A DNA stretch of 14,920 nt from CBDVBZ01 sp965372355. GTDB taxonomy: Bacteria; Krumholzibacteriota; Krumholzibacteriia; WVZY01. Made by a program: the position numbers and the translations under genes. Position 1 is the stretch's first letter. The number at the start of each line of letters is the position of its first letter. Shown in pieces: positions 5,260-12,724 of the stretch. Where the stretch lies: the NCBI GenBank assembly GCA_965372355.1, contig CBDVBZ010000091.1, forward strand, positions 1 through 14,920, in the 5' to 3' direction. The notes beneath the pieces were generated by a model, which saw nothing but the letters and a program-made list of their open reading frames with translations, did no database searches and was not told the origin of the DNA.

Positions 5260-7629
5260 CTACCGCAACTCTACGATCGATACGCCTCGTCCACCCTCGC
5301 CGAGACCACCGGCGCGCACCGATTGTACACGAGAATCCTCACGCAGATGCGACTGAATCGCCTGCAGGAGGATCTCCTCGCCGACGCCGTGAATGATCGT
5401 CACCTCGCTCAAACCGTTCAGCACCGCACGGTCGATAAAGAGATCCACATCGGCGAGTGCCTCCTCGCGATCCTTCCCGCGGACATCGATTGTCGTGCCG
5501 CGAAGTGGCTCGACATGGATATCGACACCAACGCTCTCCGCCTCATCCGCATCACCACGTGTTCTGTAGAGATTGTCCTTCTTGACGTTGATCTTCTTTC
5601 CCCTGATTTCGACGGTCACCTCATCGCGCCTTACCTCGACCACCAGGCCGCTCGGCTCGCCATTGGGGTTGAGCGAAACGCAGTCACCAAGCGAGATATC
5701 CCGCTCCGGCTCAACCCGCCGGGGCTCTTCCCTCTGCCGGGCGGTATCGAGCAATCGGCCCAACCGCTCGTGTGCGTCCCGCACCGTTTGCCGGGCCGCG
5801 TTTGTTTCACGGATCTCTTTTACGATCGCCTCGATCTCTTTGCGGGCGCGAAGGAGTATGTCTTCCGCTTCCTTCTTTGCCCGCGCCTTGTGATCGCTCT
5901 TGTGTTCGCGGATATCACGCTCCTGTTTATCGTACGACGCAATCAATCGCCGGAGCTCCGCCGATTGACTCTCGACCGTGCCGCGTTCGCGCTCCAGGGC
6001 GAGACGCTCGGACTCAAGCTCGCTGAGGAGCGCCTCCAGGCGAAACGCATCCTCGCCAATCATCGACTGGGCGTGCCGGATGACCGGTCCAAAAAACTCG
6101 AGCCTCCGCGCCGTCTCCAAGCCTCGGCTTCGCCCGGCCGTGCCCTGCAACAGCCGGTAGAGTGGCTGGTCGTTGTCATCGTCAAATACCATCGATGCGT
6201 TCTCGACACCATCGGTCCTGAGCGCAAAGGACTTGACCTTGCCGTAATGCGTTGTCGCAACCACGGCCGATGAACGACTCAGGAGGTGTTCGAGCGCGGC
6301 GATGGCCAGGGCCGATCCTTCGTCCGGATCGGTGCCGTCACCAATCTCATCGATCAGACAGAGCGTTTGCTCGTTTGCCTCGCGGCACATCGAATCGAGA
6401 TGGTGCAGGTGCGATGTAAACGTGCTCAGCGACGACGATATCGATTGCTCGTCACCGATATCGGCAAGAACCCTGTCGAAAACGCCAAGCGCCGTTCCTT
6501 CCGCGCAAGGGATCGGCAAACCACACTGAAACATCAACGTGAGCAAACCAACCGTTTTTAGCGTGACCGTCTTGCCACCGGCGTTGGGTCCGGTGATCAC
6601 CATCACGCGCGAGCCCACATCGAGATGAAAATCGAGCGGCACCAGCGACTCCTTGCGATCCGCGTCGCGCAGCGAAAGCTCGAGCAACGGGTGTCGCGCG
6701 GTGACGATCCGAATATCACCGTCCTGCGACGCGTCGGGAATCGTGCACGACAACTCGCGTGAGAAATCCGCGATCGCGTTCAGCGCATCGAGCCGCTCCC
6801 AAAGATCCATGTTGGCGAGGAGTTCGTCACCCACCTCGACGACGGCCGTGCTGAGTTCGGCCAGGATACGCGCCTGCTCCGCACGCTCGTCGATAAGGAG
6901 CGTCTCGAGCGCGTTGTTGCGCTCGACCAGCGAGAACGGCTCGAAGTAGAGCGACTCCCCGGAGTGCGAGGTCGAGTGAACGATCCCCTCCTTGCCGCGG
7001 CATTTCTCCCTGGGAACGAGCAGGAGATACCGACTCCCGGTGAACGTCGCGTACTCGGAGCCACCGAACGATTTGGCAAGCCCGTCGGTGTGACGCCTGA
7101 TCCCGGTCTTCGCCCGCCCGATCTGCCTTCGCAGACCGGCGAGCTTGCGGCTCGCCTTGTCCCGTATCGACCCATCTCGCTCGAGACAACGCTCGATGGC
7201 ATCGATAAGCTCTCCGTGCACCGTCATCCGCATTACGATACCGGAGAGTCTTGGGTACCGCTCGTCGAGCTCGCGAAACCTGCGTTGGAGATCCTGTACC
7301 GACCGCTCCGCAGCCGCAATCGCGATCAGGGCCTCGGGTGAAACGGTCTCCCGTGTGTCACGTGCGCTCGATACCCAGCGCCCGACCGATGTATCGACCA
7401 TCGGGATCCGGCCGGTGTCTTCGTGGCAATCACAGATCTCACGGACGTCGTCGATACGCTCCGCGATCATCGCCCGATCCGATGTCGGTCTTACGCGTCG
7501 AATCGCCTCTCGCGCCCCCTCGTTCGAGCACTTGGCGGCGATGTGCCCGAGCACATCCTGCAGCTCCAGTGCCTCGATGGCATGCTCGAAGGCGCCCGGC
7601 GTGGGTCTGTCTGGGTGTTTGTTGGTCAT
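5260..7629 (-). CDS. mutS2: MutS2 family ATPase/endonuclease
   Basis: MutS2 proteins lack the mismatch-binding domains of MutS. They act on branched DNA or, as shown in Bacillus, on collided ribosomes. Residues are numbered from the ATG at 7629. There is a core/clamp region (about 1-330), a Walker A GPNAGGKT (347-354), an SSSLSTFTSHL signature (398-408), a Walker B LCLIDEIGDGTDP (423-435) and a TTHY switch (459-462). A long charged coiled coil follows (about 530-640), then a KOW-like stretch and a C-terminal Smr nuclease domain (711-789) with IDVRG and IIHGVGEE. At 789 residues it is full length. I chose the ATG at 7629 because upstream in-frame codons run through an intergenic repeat and have no homology; no strong Shine-Dalgarno is seen. 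It lies between cvpA and dnaG. Confidence 0.95.
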   Translation of the reverse strand: MTNKHPDRPTPGAFEHAIEALELQDVLGHIAAKCSNEGAREAIRRVRPTSDRAMIAERIDDVREICDCHEDTGRIPMVDTSVGRWVSSARDTRETVSPEALIAIAAAERSVQDLQRRFRELDERYPRLSGIVMRMTVHGELIDAIERCLERDGSIRDKASRKLAGLRRQIGRAKTGIRRHTDGLAKSFGGSEYATFTGSRYLLLVPREKCRGKEGIVHSTSHSGESLYFEPFSLVERNNALETLLIDERAEQARILAELSTAVVEVGDELLANMDLWERLDALNAIADFSRELSCTIPDASQDGDIRIVTARHPLLELSLRDADRKESLVPLDFHLDVGSRVMVITGPNAGGKTVTLKTVGLLTLMFQCGLPIPCAEGTALGVFDRVLADIGDEQSISSSLSTFTSHLHHLDSMCREANEQTLCLIDEIGDGTDPDEGSALAIAALEHLLSRSSAVVATTHYGKVKSFALRTDGVENASMVFDDDNDQPLYRLLQGTAGRSRGLETARRLEFFGPVIRHAQSMIGEDAFRLEALLSELESERLALERERGTVESQSAELRRLIASYDKQERDIREHKSDHKARAKKEAEDILLRARKEIEAIVKEIRETNAARQTVRDAHERLGRLLDTARQREEPRRVEPERDISLGDCVSLNPNGEPSGLVVEVRRDEVTVEIRGKKINVKKDNLYRTRGDADEAESVGVDIHVEPLRGTTIDVRGKDREEALADVDLFIDRAVLNGLSEVTIIHGVGEEILLQAIQSHLREDSRVQSVRAGGLGEGGRGVSIVELR

Positions 7630-7663
7630 CTGTGCGCTCGCTGCATCGTGTGTAAGGGCTGAA

Positions 7664-7681
7664 CCCTTCCAGGGCAGGCTG
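7664..7681 (-). repeat. Dispersed repeat tail, reverse copy
   Basis: The minus strand reads CAGCCTGCCCTGGAAGGG, matching 16 of 18 bases of the plus-strand tail at 5210-5227. In both places it directly follows one of the small palindromes, so hairpin and tail form a composite element present in two orientations. Confidence 0.5.
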
Positions 7682-7682
7682 T

Positions 7683-7697
7683 GCGCCCGCAGGGTCG
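7683..7697 (-). repeat. Small palindromic repeat, copy 3
   Basis: The 15-mer GCGCCCGCAGGGTCG on the plus strand is repeated exactly at 7799-7813. It has the same hairpin layout as the copies before dnaG, with a CCC/GGG stem. Confidence 0.6.
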
Positions 7698-7757
7698 TTA
7701 GCCTGTCTCGTGAGGGCCCCGGCAAGGCATGTAACCGCACCTGGTGCATGGGTTGAA

Positions 7758-7777
7758 CTGCGCCCAAAGGGCGTCAG
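7758..7777 (-). repeat. Small palindromic repeat, copy 4
   Basis: On the minus strand it reads CTGACGCCCTTTGGGCGCAG. The CTGACG and CGCAG flanks equal those of copies 1 and 2, while the stem changes from GCC/GGC to CCC/GGG with pairing kept. Confidence 0.65.
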
Positions 7778-7791
7778 CTCCAACAAGGATA

Positions 7792-7821
7792 TTTAGCCGC
7801 GCCCGCAGGGTCGCGGCTAAA
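7792..7821 (-). terminator. Hairpin at the cvpA stop, containing repeat copy 5
   Basis: Perfect 10-bp arms TTTAGCCGCG and CGCGGCTAAA enclose CCCGCAGGGT. The structure includes the cvpA stop codon and the second exact 15-mer copy (7799-7813). The minus strand continues TATCCTTG, too poor in T for a confident terminator. It may protect or process the cvpA-mutS2 message. Confidence 0.45.
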
Positions 7822-8353
7822 CACTCTTACTATTCTTGAAGAAATCCTCGAACTGTTTGCCCTTCGCGCCGTGGGCGGCCACCCAGTCGTATACCTGCCC
7901 GGCGATCGGTCTGAGGAAAAGGACCATGGAGGACTTGGCCACATCCTTGCGGAACTCCTGAGGCACCGGCACCTCCAGTGTGATCGCGATCAACAGGCTC
8001 GCAACGAGCATTCCCATCAGAAGACCGAGCATTGCCCCCGTAAAACGATCGATGACCCGGAGGATGGTCATCTTTATAACCTTGCCGACCGCCACGGCCA
8101 CCAGACGGGAGAGCAGGATGCCCACAATAACGAGGGCGATGAAGGCCAACACGAGGGCCAGCGAATACGAGGCGTCCAGGCGGGCTTCGAGGAACTCGGC
8201 GAGAGTACCCGCCAGAACGGTGGCGGCAACAAACGAAAGGATGATTCCCGCCAGCTCGACCGCCTGCTCCACAAAACCCTTGGCAAAACCCACGCCGGCA
8301 CTAAAGACGAGCAGTCCGAACAACACCACGTTGACAATAGCGGCCGTATCCAT
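7817..8353 (-). CDS. cvpA: CvpA family inner-membrane protein
   Basis: CvpA proteins are small four-helix membrane proteins. In E. coli CvpA is needed for colicin V production and affects envelope stress tolerance; the molecular role is not settled. This 178-residue protein has hydrophobic segments at about 4-22, 33-50, 64-84 and 103-126, with glycine-rich motifs (GVGFAKGF near 20-27 and DRFTGAMLGLLMG near 102-114) typical of the family, followed by a polar cytosolic tail. The ATG at 8353 has GAGGA a few bases upstream, overlapping the yqeY stop eight bases away, which suggests translational coupling. The stop codon lies in a hairpin. Confidence 0.88.
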   Translation of the reverse strand: MDTAAIVNVVLFGLLVFSAGVGFAKGFVEQAVELAGIILSFVAATVLAGTLAEFLEARLDASYSLALVLAFIALVIVGILLSRLVAVAVGKVIKMTILRVIDRFTGAMLGLLMGMLVASLLIAITLEVPVPQEFRKDVAKSSMVLFLRPIAGQVYDWVAAHGAKGKQFEDFFKNSKSV

Positions 8354-8361
8354 TCAGTCCT

Positions 8362-8805
8362 CTACCCGATCAGCGTTTTCTTGACGAGGCCGGAGACGGT
8401 CGAGCCGTCGGCTTGGCCGCCTACAGCAGCCATCACCGCCTTCATGACCTTGCCCATGTCCTTCGGGCCCTGAGCGCCCGTCTCTTCGATCTTCTCTTTG
8501 ACAATAGACAGGAGCTGCGCTTCGTCGAGCTGCGCCGGCATGTATGACATCGCGACGGAGTACTCGAACGCTTCCTTCTCGGCGAGATCTTCCCGTCCCA
8601 ACTGCTCGGCCTGTTCCTTCGCCTCCTTGCACTTCTTGGCGTAGGAGGCTACGATCTTCTGCTCTTCTTCTTCTGACAGCTCTTCGAGGGCCGCGATCTG
8701 GGCGTTCTTGAGTTCGGCACGAAGCATGCGGATGACGCTCAGTCTGGGCTTATCGCCCGATTTCATTGCGCCCTTCATATCTGTGGTCAGTTTTTCCGAT
8801 ATCAT
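8362..8805 (-). CDS. yqeY: GatB/YqeY domain protein
   Basis: YqeY proteins resemble the C-terminal tRNA-binding domain of the GatB amidotransferase subunit; their own function is not firmly known. This 147-residue protein is the normal length. It has the N-terminal helices MISEKLTTDMKGAMKSGDK and RLSVIRMLRAELKNAQI, a charged central segment and the YMPAQLDEAQL turn leading into the compact C-terminal domain (KDMGKVMKAVMAAVGGQADGS). The ATG at 8805 has an excellent AGGAAGG six bases upstream. It is the first gene after the promoter at 8841-8869 and heads the cvpA-mutS2-dnaG-rpoD run. In many bacteria a yqeY gene sits close to dnaG and rpoD. Confidence 0.93.
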   Translation of the reverse strand: MISEKLTTDMKGAMKSGDKPRLSVIRMLRAELKNAQIAALEELSEEEEQKIVASYAKKCKEAKEQAEQLGREDLAEKEAFEYSVAMSYMPAQLDEAQLLSIVKEKIEETGAQGPKDMGKVMKAVMAAVGGQADGSTVSGLVKKTLIG

Positions 8806-8840
8806 GGGTAACCTTCCTCGTTCGGCATGCGTTACGAGAG

Positions 8841-8869
8841 ATGGTAGGCCAAAGGTTACAGGCTGTCAA
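8841..8869 (-). promoter_or_regulatory. Probable promoter of yqeY-cvpA-mutS2-dnaG-rpoD
   Basis: A perfect -35 TTGACA (8864-8869), a 17-base spacer and TACCAT as -10 (8841-8846, four of six consensus bases) lie in the 81-base gap after rsmE. Transcription would start near 8834, about 30 bases before the yqeY start. Confidence 0.6.
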
Positions 8870-8886
8870 TTGAGTTGCCCCGGACC

Positions 8887-9618
8887 TCAAGCCTCTTCGT
8901 CGCCCCACACACCGACAAGGCCCGTGAGCGCCGCGGCCGCCGTTTCAGAGCGAAGCCGATGGGTGGAGACCGATACCGGCTCACACCCCAACGAGTCGAG
9001 ACGGCCCCGCTCATCGGGAGTCAGACCGCCTTCCGGCCCGACAACGATCATGATCGGCCGCGGCCGTGGATGAATATCCATTGCCGGCGCATCGGCGTCG
9101 GCCACGAGAACCGACGATGATCGCGACGCCTCATCGAGCAACGCATCGAATGCAATCGCCTCGTCGACGTGCGGCAGGAACGACCGGAACGACTGCTTCA
9201 TCGCAGACATCGCGATCCGGCGCAGACGGTCGAGATACTGCCGCGTGTAGGCCTTGACGTGCGATTTGTCCGCGACAAAGGGGAGAAAGCGTGTAACACC
9301 GAGCTCGGTACACTGTTTGACGGCGTGCTCGAAGGCGTCCTTCTTGAGGCAGGCAAGCGCCAGGATCACAGGCTGCTCATCCGCTCGATCCTCGACTTTG
9401 TGGTCGATCCGCAAACGGGTCAGACGCCTCTCTACAGCATCGATCTTACACGCGACGATCATCCCCCGCCCGTTGGTCACGAAGACCTCGTCCCCCGCCG
9501 ATACCCGTAGCACGCGGCTCAAATGATGATGCTCGTCGCCGGTGAGATCGACGGACCGTGAGTCGTGATCCAGATCTGGAGCGTGTAGGAGAAAGTCGTG
9601 AGAAGGTTCGCGGCGCAT
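8887..9618 (-). CDS. rsmE: 16S rRNA m3U1498 methyltransferase RsmE
   Basis: RsmE uses S-adenosylmethionine to methylate N3 of U1498 in 16S rRNA, in the decoding region of the 30S subunit. The 243-residue protein has the N-terminal PUA-like RNA-binding domain (HHLSRVLRVSAGDEVFVTNG) and a C-terminal SPOUT knot with VVGPEGGLTPDE and LRSETAAAAL, the cofactor-binding loops of the family. I chose the ATG at 9618, ten bases after the dnaJ stop; an upstream in-frame start would add 37 residues of non-homologous, arginine- and serine-rich sequence overlapping dnaJ. No strong Shine-Dalgarno is visible. Its place after dnaJ is common, although prmA, often between them, is absent. Confidence 0.93.
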   Translation of the reverse strand: MRREPSHDFLLHAPDLDHDSRSVDLTGDEHHHLSRVLRVSAGDEVFVTNGRGMIVACKIDAVERRLTRLRIDHKVEDRADEQPVILALACLKKDAFEHAVKQCTELGVTRFLPFVADKSHVKAYTRQYLDRLRRIAMSAMKQSFRSFLPHVDEAIAFDALLDEASRSSSVLVADADAPAMDIHPRPRPIMIVVGPEGGLTPDERGRLDSLGCEPVSVSTHRLRSETAAAALTGLVGVWGDEEA

Positions 9619-9628
9619 GGCGGCGCTA

Positions 9629-10753
9629 TCAATCAGATCCCGGTGGTGGCAGCTTTTCGGCCAGCGTTTTGTCGAGGTCCTTGAGGAGCTGCTTCTCGGC
9701 GGACGATACCTTCGTGGGCACCCACGCATACACGCGCACGAGTTGGTCCCCCGTGCCGTAGCTGTTCAGCCTGGGTATGCCCTTGCTCTTTAGACGAAAT
9801 ATCTTGTGGGACGGGGTTCCTGCGGGGACCCGCAGGAGCACCTTGCCCTCGAGCGTCGGCACTTCGATCTTCGTGCCCGTCACGAGCTGAGTGATCGTCA
9901 GCGGCATGTCCATCAGAATATCGTTGCCGTGTCGCTCGAAAATCTCGTGGGGGGCTTCCTCGATGATCACATAGAGACTGCCGCGCGGCCCGCCACGCTC
10001 GCCCGCATCACCGTGACCCGACACCGTGATGTAGTTGCCGCTAGCCACGCCTGCGGGGATATGAACGGAGATCGTCTCGGTTCCCTTCTTCGTGCCCGTC
10101 CCACCACACGTCCGGCACGGCGTCCTGATGACCCTGCCCTCGCCCCGACAGCGGTGACACTCCGTGACACTGACGAACTGCCCAAAGAGCGACCGTTGAA
10201 CGTGCTTGACCTGTCCGGTGCCACCGCACGTGTCACACGCCTCCGACTCGGATCCGGCCTCCGCACCCGACCCGTCACACTCCGCACACCGGAGTCTGCT
10301 GTTCAACTTGATCTGTTTCTCGACACCGCTGGCCACTTCCTCCAGCGTGAGCTTGATCTTGACCTGGAGGTCGTTGCCGGCCCGCCGGCCTCGGCGCCCG
10401 GATGCCCTCGTCCCTCCACCGAACAGATCGCCCAATCCAAACCCGCCGAAATCGCGCATAAAGGCCCTGAGCGCATCCGACAGATCGAAATCGGTCCCAT
10501 AGCCGAATCCTCCGGCGCCGGCCTGACTCGACACGCCGGCATGACCGTACTGGTCGTACAACGAGCGTTTCTCCGGATCGCGGAGCACCTCGTAGGCTTC
10601 CGTGGCCTCCTTGAACTTCTCTTCCGCGTCCTTGTCACCCGGATTTCGGTCGGGATGGTACTTGAGCGCCTGTTTTCGGTAGGCTTTTTTGATCTCGTCA
10701 GTCGTAGCGCTACGATCGAGACTCAGAATGTCGTAGTAATCACGTTTGGACAT
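9629..10753 (-). CDS. dnaJ: Chaperone DnaJ (Hsp40)
   Basis: DnaJ delivers unfolded clients to DnaK and stimulates its ATPase. All parts of a type I DnaJ are present in 374 residues: J domain (1-70) with HPD at 33-35, a Gly/Phe-rich linker (about 72-115), four CxxCxGxG zinc repeats (cysteines 156/159, 173/176, 199/202 and 213/216) and the C-terminal client-binding domains. The ATG at 10753 begins MSKRDYYDIL, the usual start. The sequence just before it is TTTTCTGTATC, with no Shine-Dalgarno, and follows directly on a strong hairpin. DnaJ production may therefore be kept below that of DnaK. Confidence 0.97.
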   Translation of the reverse strand: MSKRDYYDILSLDRSATTDEIKKAYRKQALKYHPDRNPGDKDAEEKFKEATEAYEVLRDPEKRSLYDQYGHAGVSSQAGAGGFGYGTDFDLSDALRAFMRDFGGFGLGDLFGGGTRASGRRGRRAGNDLQVKIKLTLEEVASGVEKQIKLNSRLRCAECDGSGAEAGSESEACDTCGGTGQVKHVQRSLFGQFVSVTECHRCRGEGRVIRTPCRTCGGTGTKKGTETISVHIPAGVASGNYITVSGHGDAGERGGPRGSLYVIIEEAPHEIFERHGNDILMDMPLTITQLVTGTKIEVPTLEGKVLLRVPAGTPSHKIFRLKSKGIPRLNSYGTGDQLVRVYAWVPTKVSSAEKQLLKDLDKTLAEKLPPPGSD

Positions 10754-10756
10754 GAT

Positions 10757-10819
10757 ACAGAAAACCCCTTTGCGCTATATTCCGTCAAATCCCCGAGGAA
10801 TATAGCACGCAAAGGGGTT
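10757..10819 (-). terminator. Terminator-like hairpin between dnaK and dnaJ
   Basis: Arms 10763-10783 and 10797-10819 pair over 21 bp, with one two-base bulge (AC at 10807-10808) and a 13-base loop. On the minus strand the stem ends in GGGGTT and continues TTCTGTATC, giving a TTTT run right at the stem base. It lies in the gap after the dnaK stop and ends about ten bases before the dnaJ ATG, so it looks like an intrinsic terminator or attenuator that only part of the transcription passes. Confidence 0.75.
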
Positions 10820-10837
10820 ATGCGCAAAGCAGGAAGC

Positions 10838-12664
10838 CTATTCGCTCATATCCGACAAGTTGGGGGCGTTGTACATCAGCTCGGCGAACCTGTGCATGAT
10901 CGTCTGCAGCTTCTCCGTGGCCTGCCTGAGCTCGTCCTGGTCGCGATCCTTCGCGTCTTTCACCTTGCTGAGTTCCTCCATCGCCTCTTTGATCTCTGCG
11001 AGATCTCCCTTGGTGAACTTCTCCGAGAAGTCGGCGATCGTCTGTTCGGTCGAATAGAGCAGGATCTCAGCCTCGTTGAGTGTCTGGGAGAACTCGCGTT
11101 TCTTCTTGTCCTCCTCGACGTATTTCTCGGCGTCGGTGACCATGCGCTCGATCTCGCCCCCAGACAAACCGCTCGCCTGTTTGATCTCGATCTGCTGTTT
11201 CTTGCCCGTACCAAGATCCCTAGCGGACACATGCACGATGCCGTTGGCGTCGATGTCGAAGCTCACCTCGATCTGAGGGACACCCCGCGGCGCCGGAGGA
11301 ATGCCGACGAGATCGAAACGGCCGAGCGTGCGGTTGTCCTTGGACATCTCGCGCTCGCCCTGAAGGACGTGAACACTCACCGCCGGCTGGTTGTCCGTCG
11401 CGGTGGAGAAAATCTGACTCTTCTTGGTCGGAATCGTCGTGTTGCGACAAATTAACTTGGTCATCACGCCACCGAGTGTTTCGATGCCCAGCGAAAGCGG
11501 CGTGACGTCGAGGAGCAGCACCTCGTCAACTTCACCCGACAGCACGCCGCCCTGAATCGCGGCGCCACGTGAGACGACTTCGTCCGGGTTCACACCCTTG
11601 TACGGCTCTTTCTGAAATAAGTTCTTTACTGCTTCTCTCACTGCCGGCATACGTGTGGACCCACCGACGAGCAGAACTGCTTCGATGTCGTTGGTCGTGA
11701 GCTTTGCGTCCTGCAAAGCCTTCTTACACGGATCGATCGTAGACTTTACCAAATCTTCCAGTAGTTGTTCCATGGTTGCCCGAGTCAACACCGTTTCGAG
11801 GTGCTTGGGCCCGGCTTCGTCCGCGGCAAGGAACGGGAGGTTTATTGTCGTCTCAAGAGCGCTCGAAAGCTCGCACTTCGCCTTCTCCGCCGCATCCTTC
11901 ACGCGCTGCATTGCCATCTTCTCACCGGAGATGTCAACGCCGCTCTCCTTCTTGAACTGCTCCATGATCCATTTCATGATTTTGCGATCAAAATCGTCGC
12001 CACCCAGGTGGGTGTCACCGTTGGTCGCCTTGACCTGATAGACGCCGTCGGTCAGCTCGAGGATCGATATATCGAACGTACCGCCACCGAGGTCAAATAC
12101 CGCGATGATGCCTGTCTTCTTCTTGTCGAGCCCGTACGCCATCGCGGCGGCTGTGGGCTCGTTGATGATACGCAGGATTTCCAGACCGGCGATCTTACCA
12201 GCGTCTTTTGTCGACTGCCTCTGTGCGTCGTTGAAGTACGCTGGGACCGTAACAACGACCTGGTTGATTTCTTCTCCGCTATAGTCCTCGGCAACCTGTT
12301 TGAGATTCTGCAGAATCATTGCGGATATTTCTTCGGGACGGAACTGCTGGTCTTTGATCTTGAGGATAATCTCTTCCCTCTTGCCCTTGACCACTTCGTA
12401 AGGCATGTACTTGATCTCTTCTTCACACTCTTCCCACTTCGATCCGATGAAGCGCTTGACAGAGTAGATGGTGTGCTCGGGGTTCGTGATCGCCTGTCGC
12501 TTGGCGATATGACCAACGAGCCTTTCCCCGTTCTTCGAGAACGCTACGACCGAAGGTGTAGTCCGGTTGCCCTCGGCGTTAGGAATGACTACAGCCTCAC
12601 CACCCTCAATGATGCTCACGCAGGAATTCGTAGTTCCCAGATCAATCCCGATTACTTTGGACAT
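10838..12664 (-). CDS. dnaK: Chaperone DnaK (Hsp70)
   Basis: DnaK binds exposed hydrophobic peptides in an ATP cycle driven by DnaJ and GrpE. The 608-residue protein has the actin-like ATPase domain (1-about 380) with IGIDLGTTNS (5-14), VFDLGGGTFDIS (189-200) and LLVGGSTRMP (331-340), the interdomain linker LLLDVTPLSL (383-392), the beta-sandwich substrate domain and the helical lid. I start at the ATG at 12664 (MSKVIGIDLG), preceded by a GGGGGAG stretch; five extra in-frame codons upstream are not homologous. It ends NAPNLSDMSE, so the acidic tail with an EEVD-like or EEVKDKK-like end is missing and the protein is about 30 residues shorter than E. coli DnaK. Confidence 0.98.
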   Translation of the reverse strand: MSKVIGIDLGTTNSCVSIIEGGEAVVIPNAEGNRTTPSVVAFSKNGERLVGHIAKRQAITNPEHTIYSVKRFIGSKWEECEEEIKYMPYEVVKGKREEIILKIKDQQFRPEEISAMILQNLKQVAEDYSGEEINQVVVTVPAYFNDAQRQSTKDAGKIAGLEILRIINEPTAAAMAYGLDKKKTGIIAVFDLGGGTFDISILELTDGVYQVKATNGDTHLGGDDFDRKIMKWIMEQFKKESGVDISGEKMAMQRVKDAAEKAKCELSSALETTINLPFLAADEAGPKHLETVLTRATMEQLLEDLVKSTIDPCKKALQDAKLTTNDIEAVLLVGGSTRMPAVREAVKNLFQKEPYKGVNPDEVVSRGAAIQGGVLSGEVDEVLLLDVTPLSLGIETLGGVMTKLICRNTTIPTKKSQIFSTATDNQPAVSVHVLQGEREMSKDNRTLGRFDLVGIPPAPRGVPQIEVSFDIDANGIVHVSARDLGTGKKQQIEIKQASGLSGGEIERMVTDAEKYVEEDKKKREFSQTLNEAEILLYSTEQTIADFSEKFTKGDLAEIKEAMEELSKVKDAKDRDQDELRQATEKLQTIMHRFAELMYNAPNLSDMSE

Positions 12665-12724
12665 CCTGCTCTCCCCCAAGTGATTGAAACGTCCTTAACG
12701 CATGCAGAATCCAAACAGTTGCCG

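Noticed and set aside
2070..6273. Plus-strand open frames opposite rpoD, dnaG and mutS2 (up to 401 codons)
   Set aside because: Compositional shadows with no family motif and no independent promoter or ribosome binding site seen.
7630..7767. An N-terminal extension of MutS2 by 46 residues
   Set aside because: It is encoded by the intergenic repeat region, has no homology to MutS2 and no better ribosome binding site than the ATG at 7629.
9619..9729. A longer RsmE overlapping the 3' end of dnaJ by about 100 bases
   Set aside because: The added 37 residues are a frame-shifted reading of dnaJ. The family N-terminus begins at the ATG at 9618.
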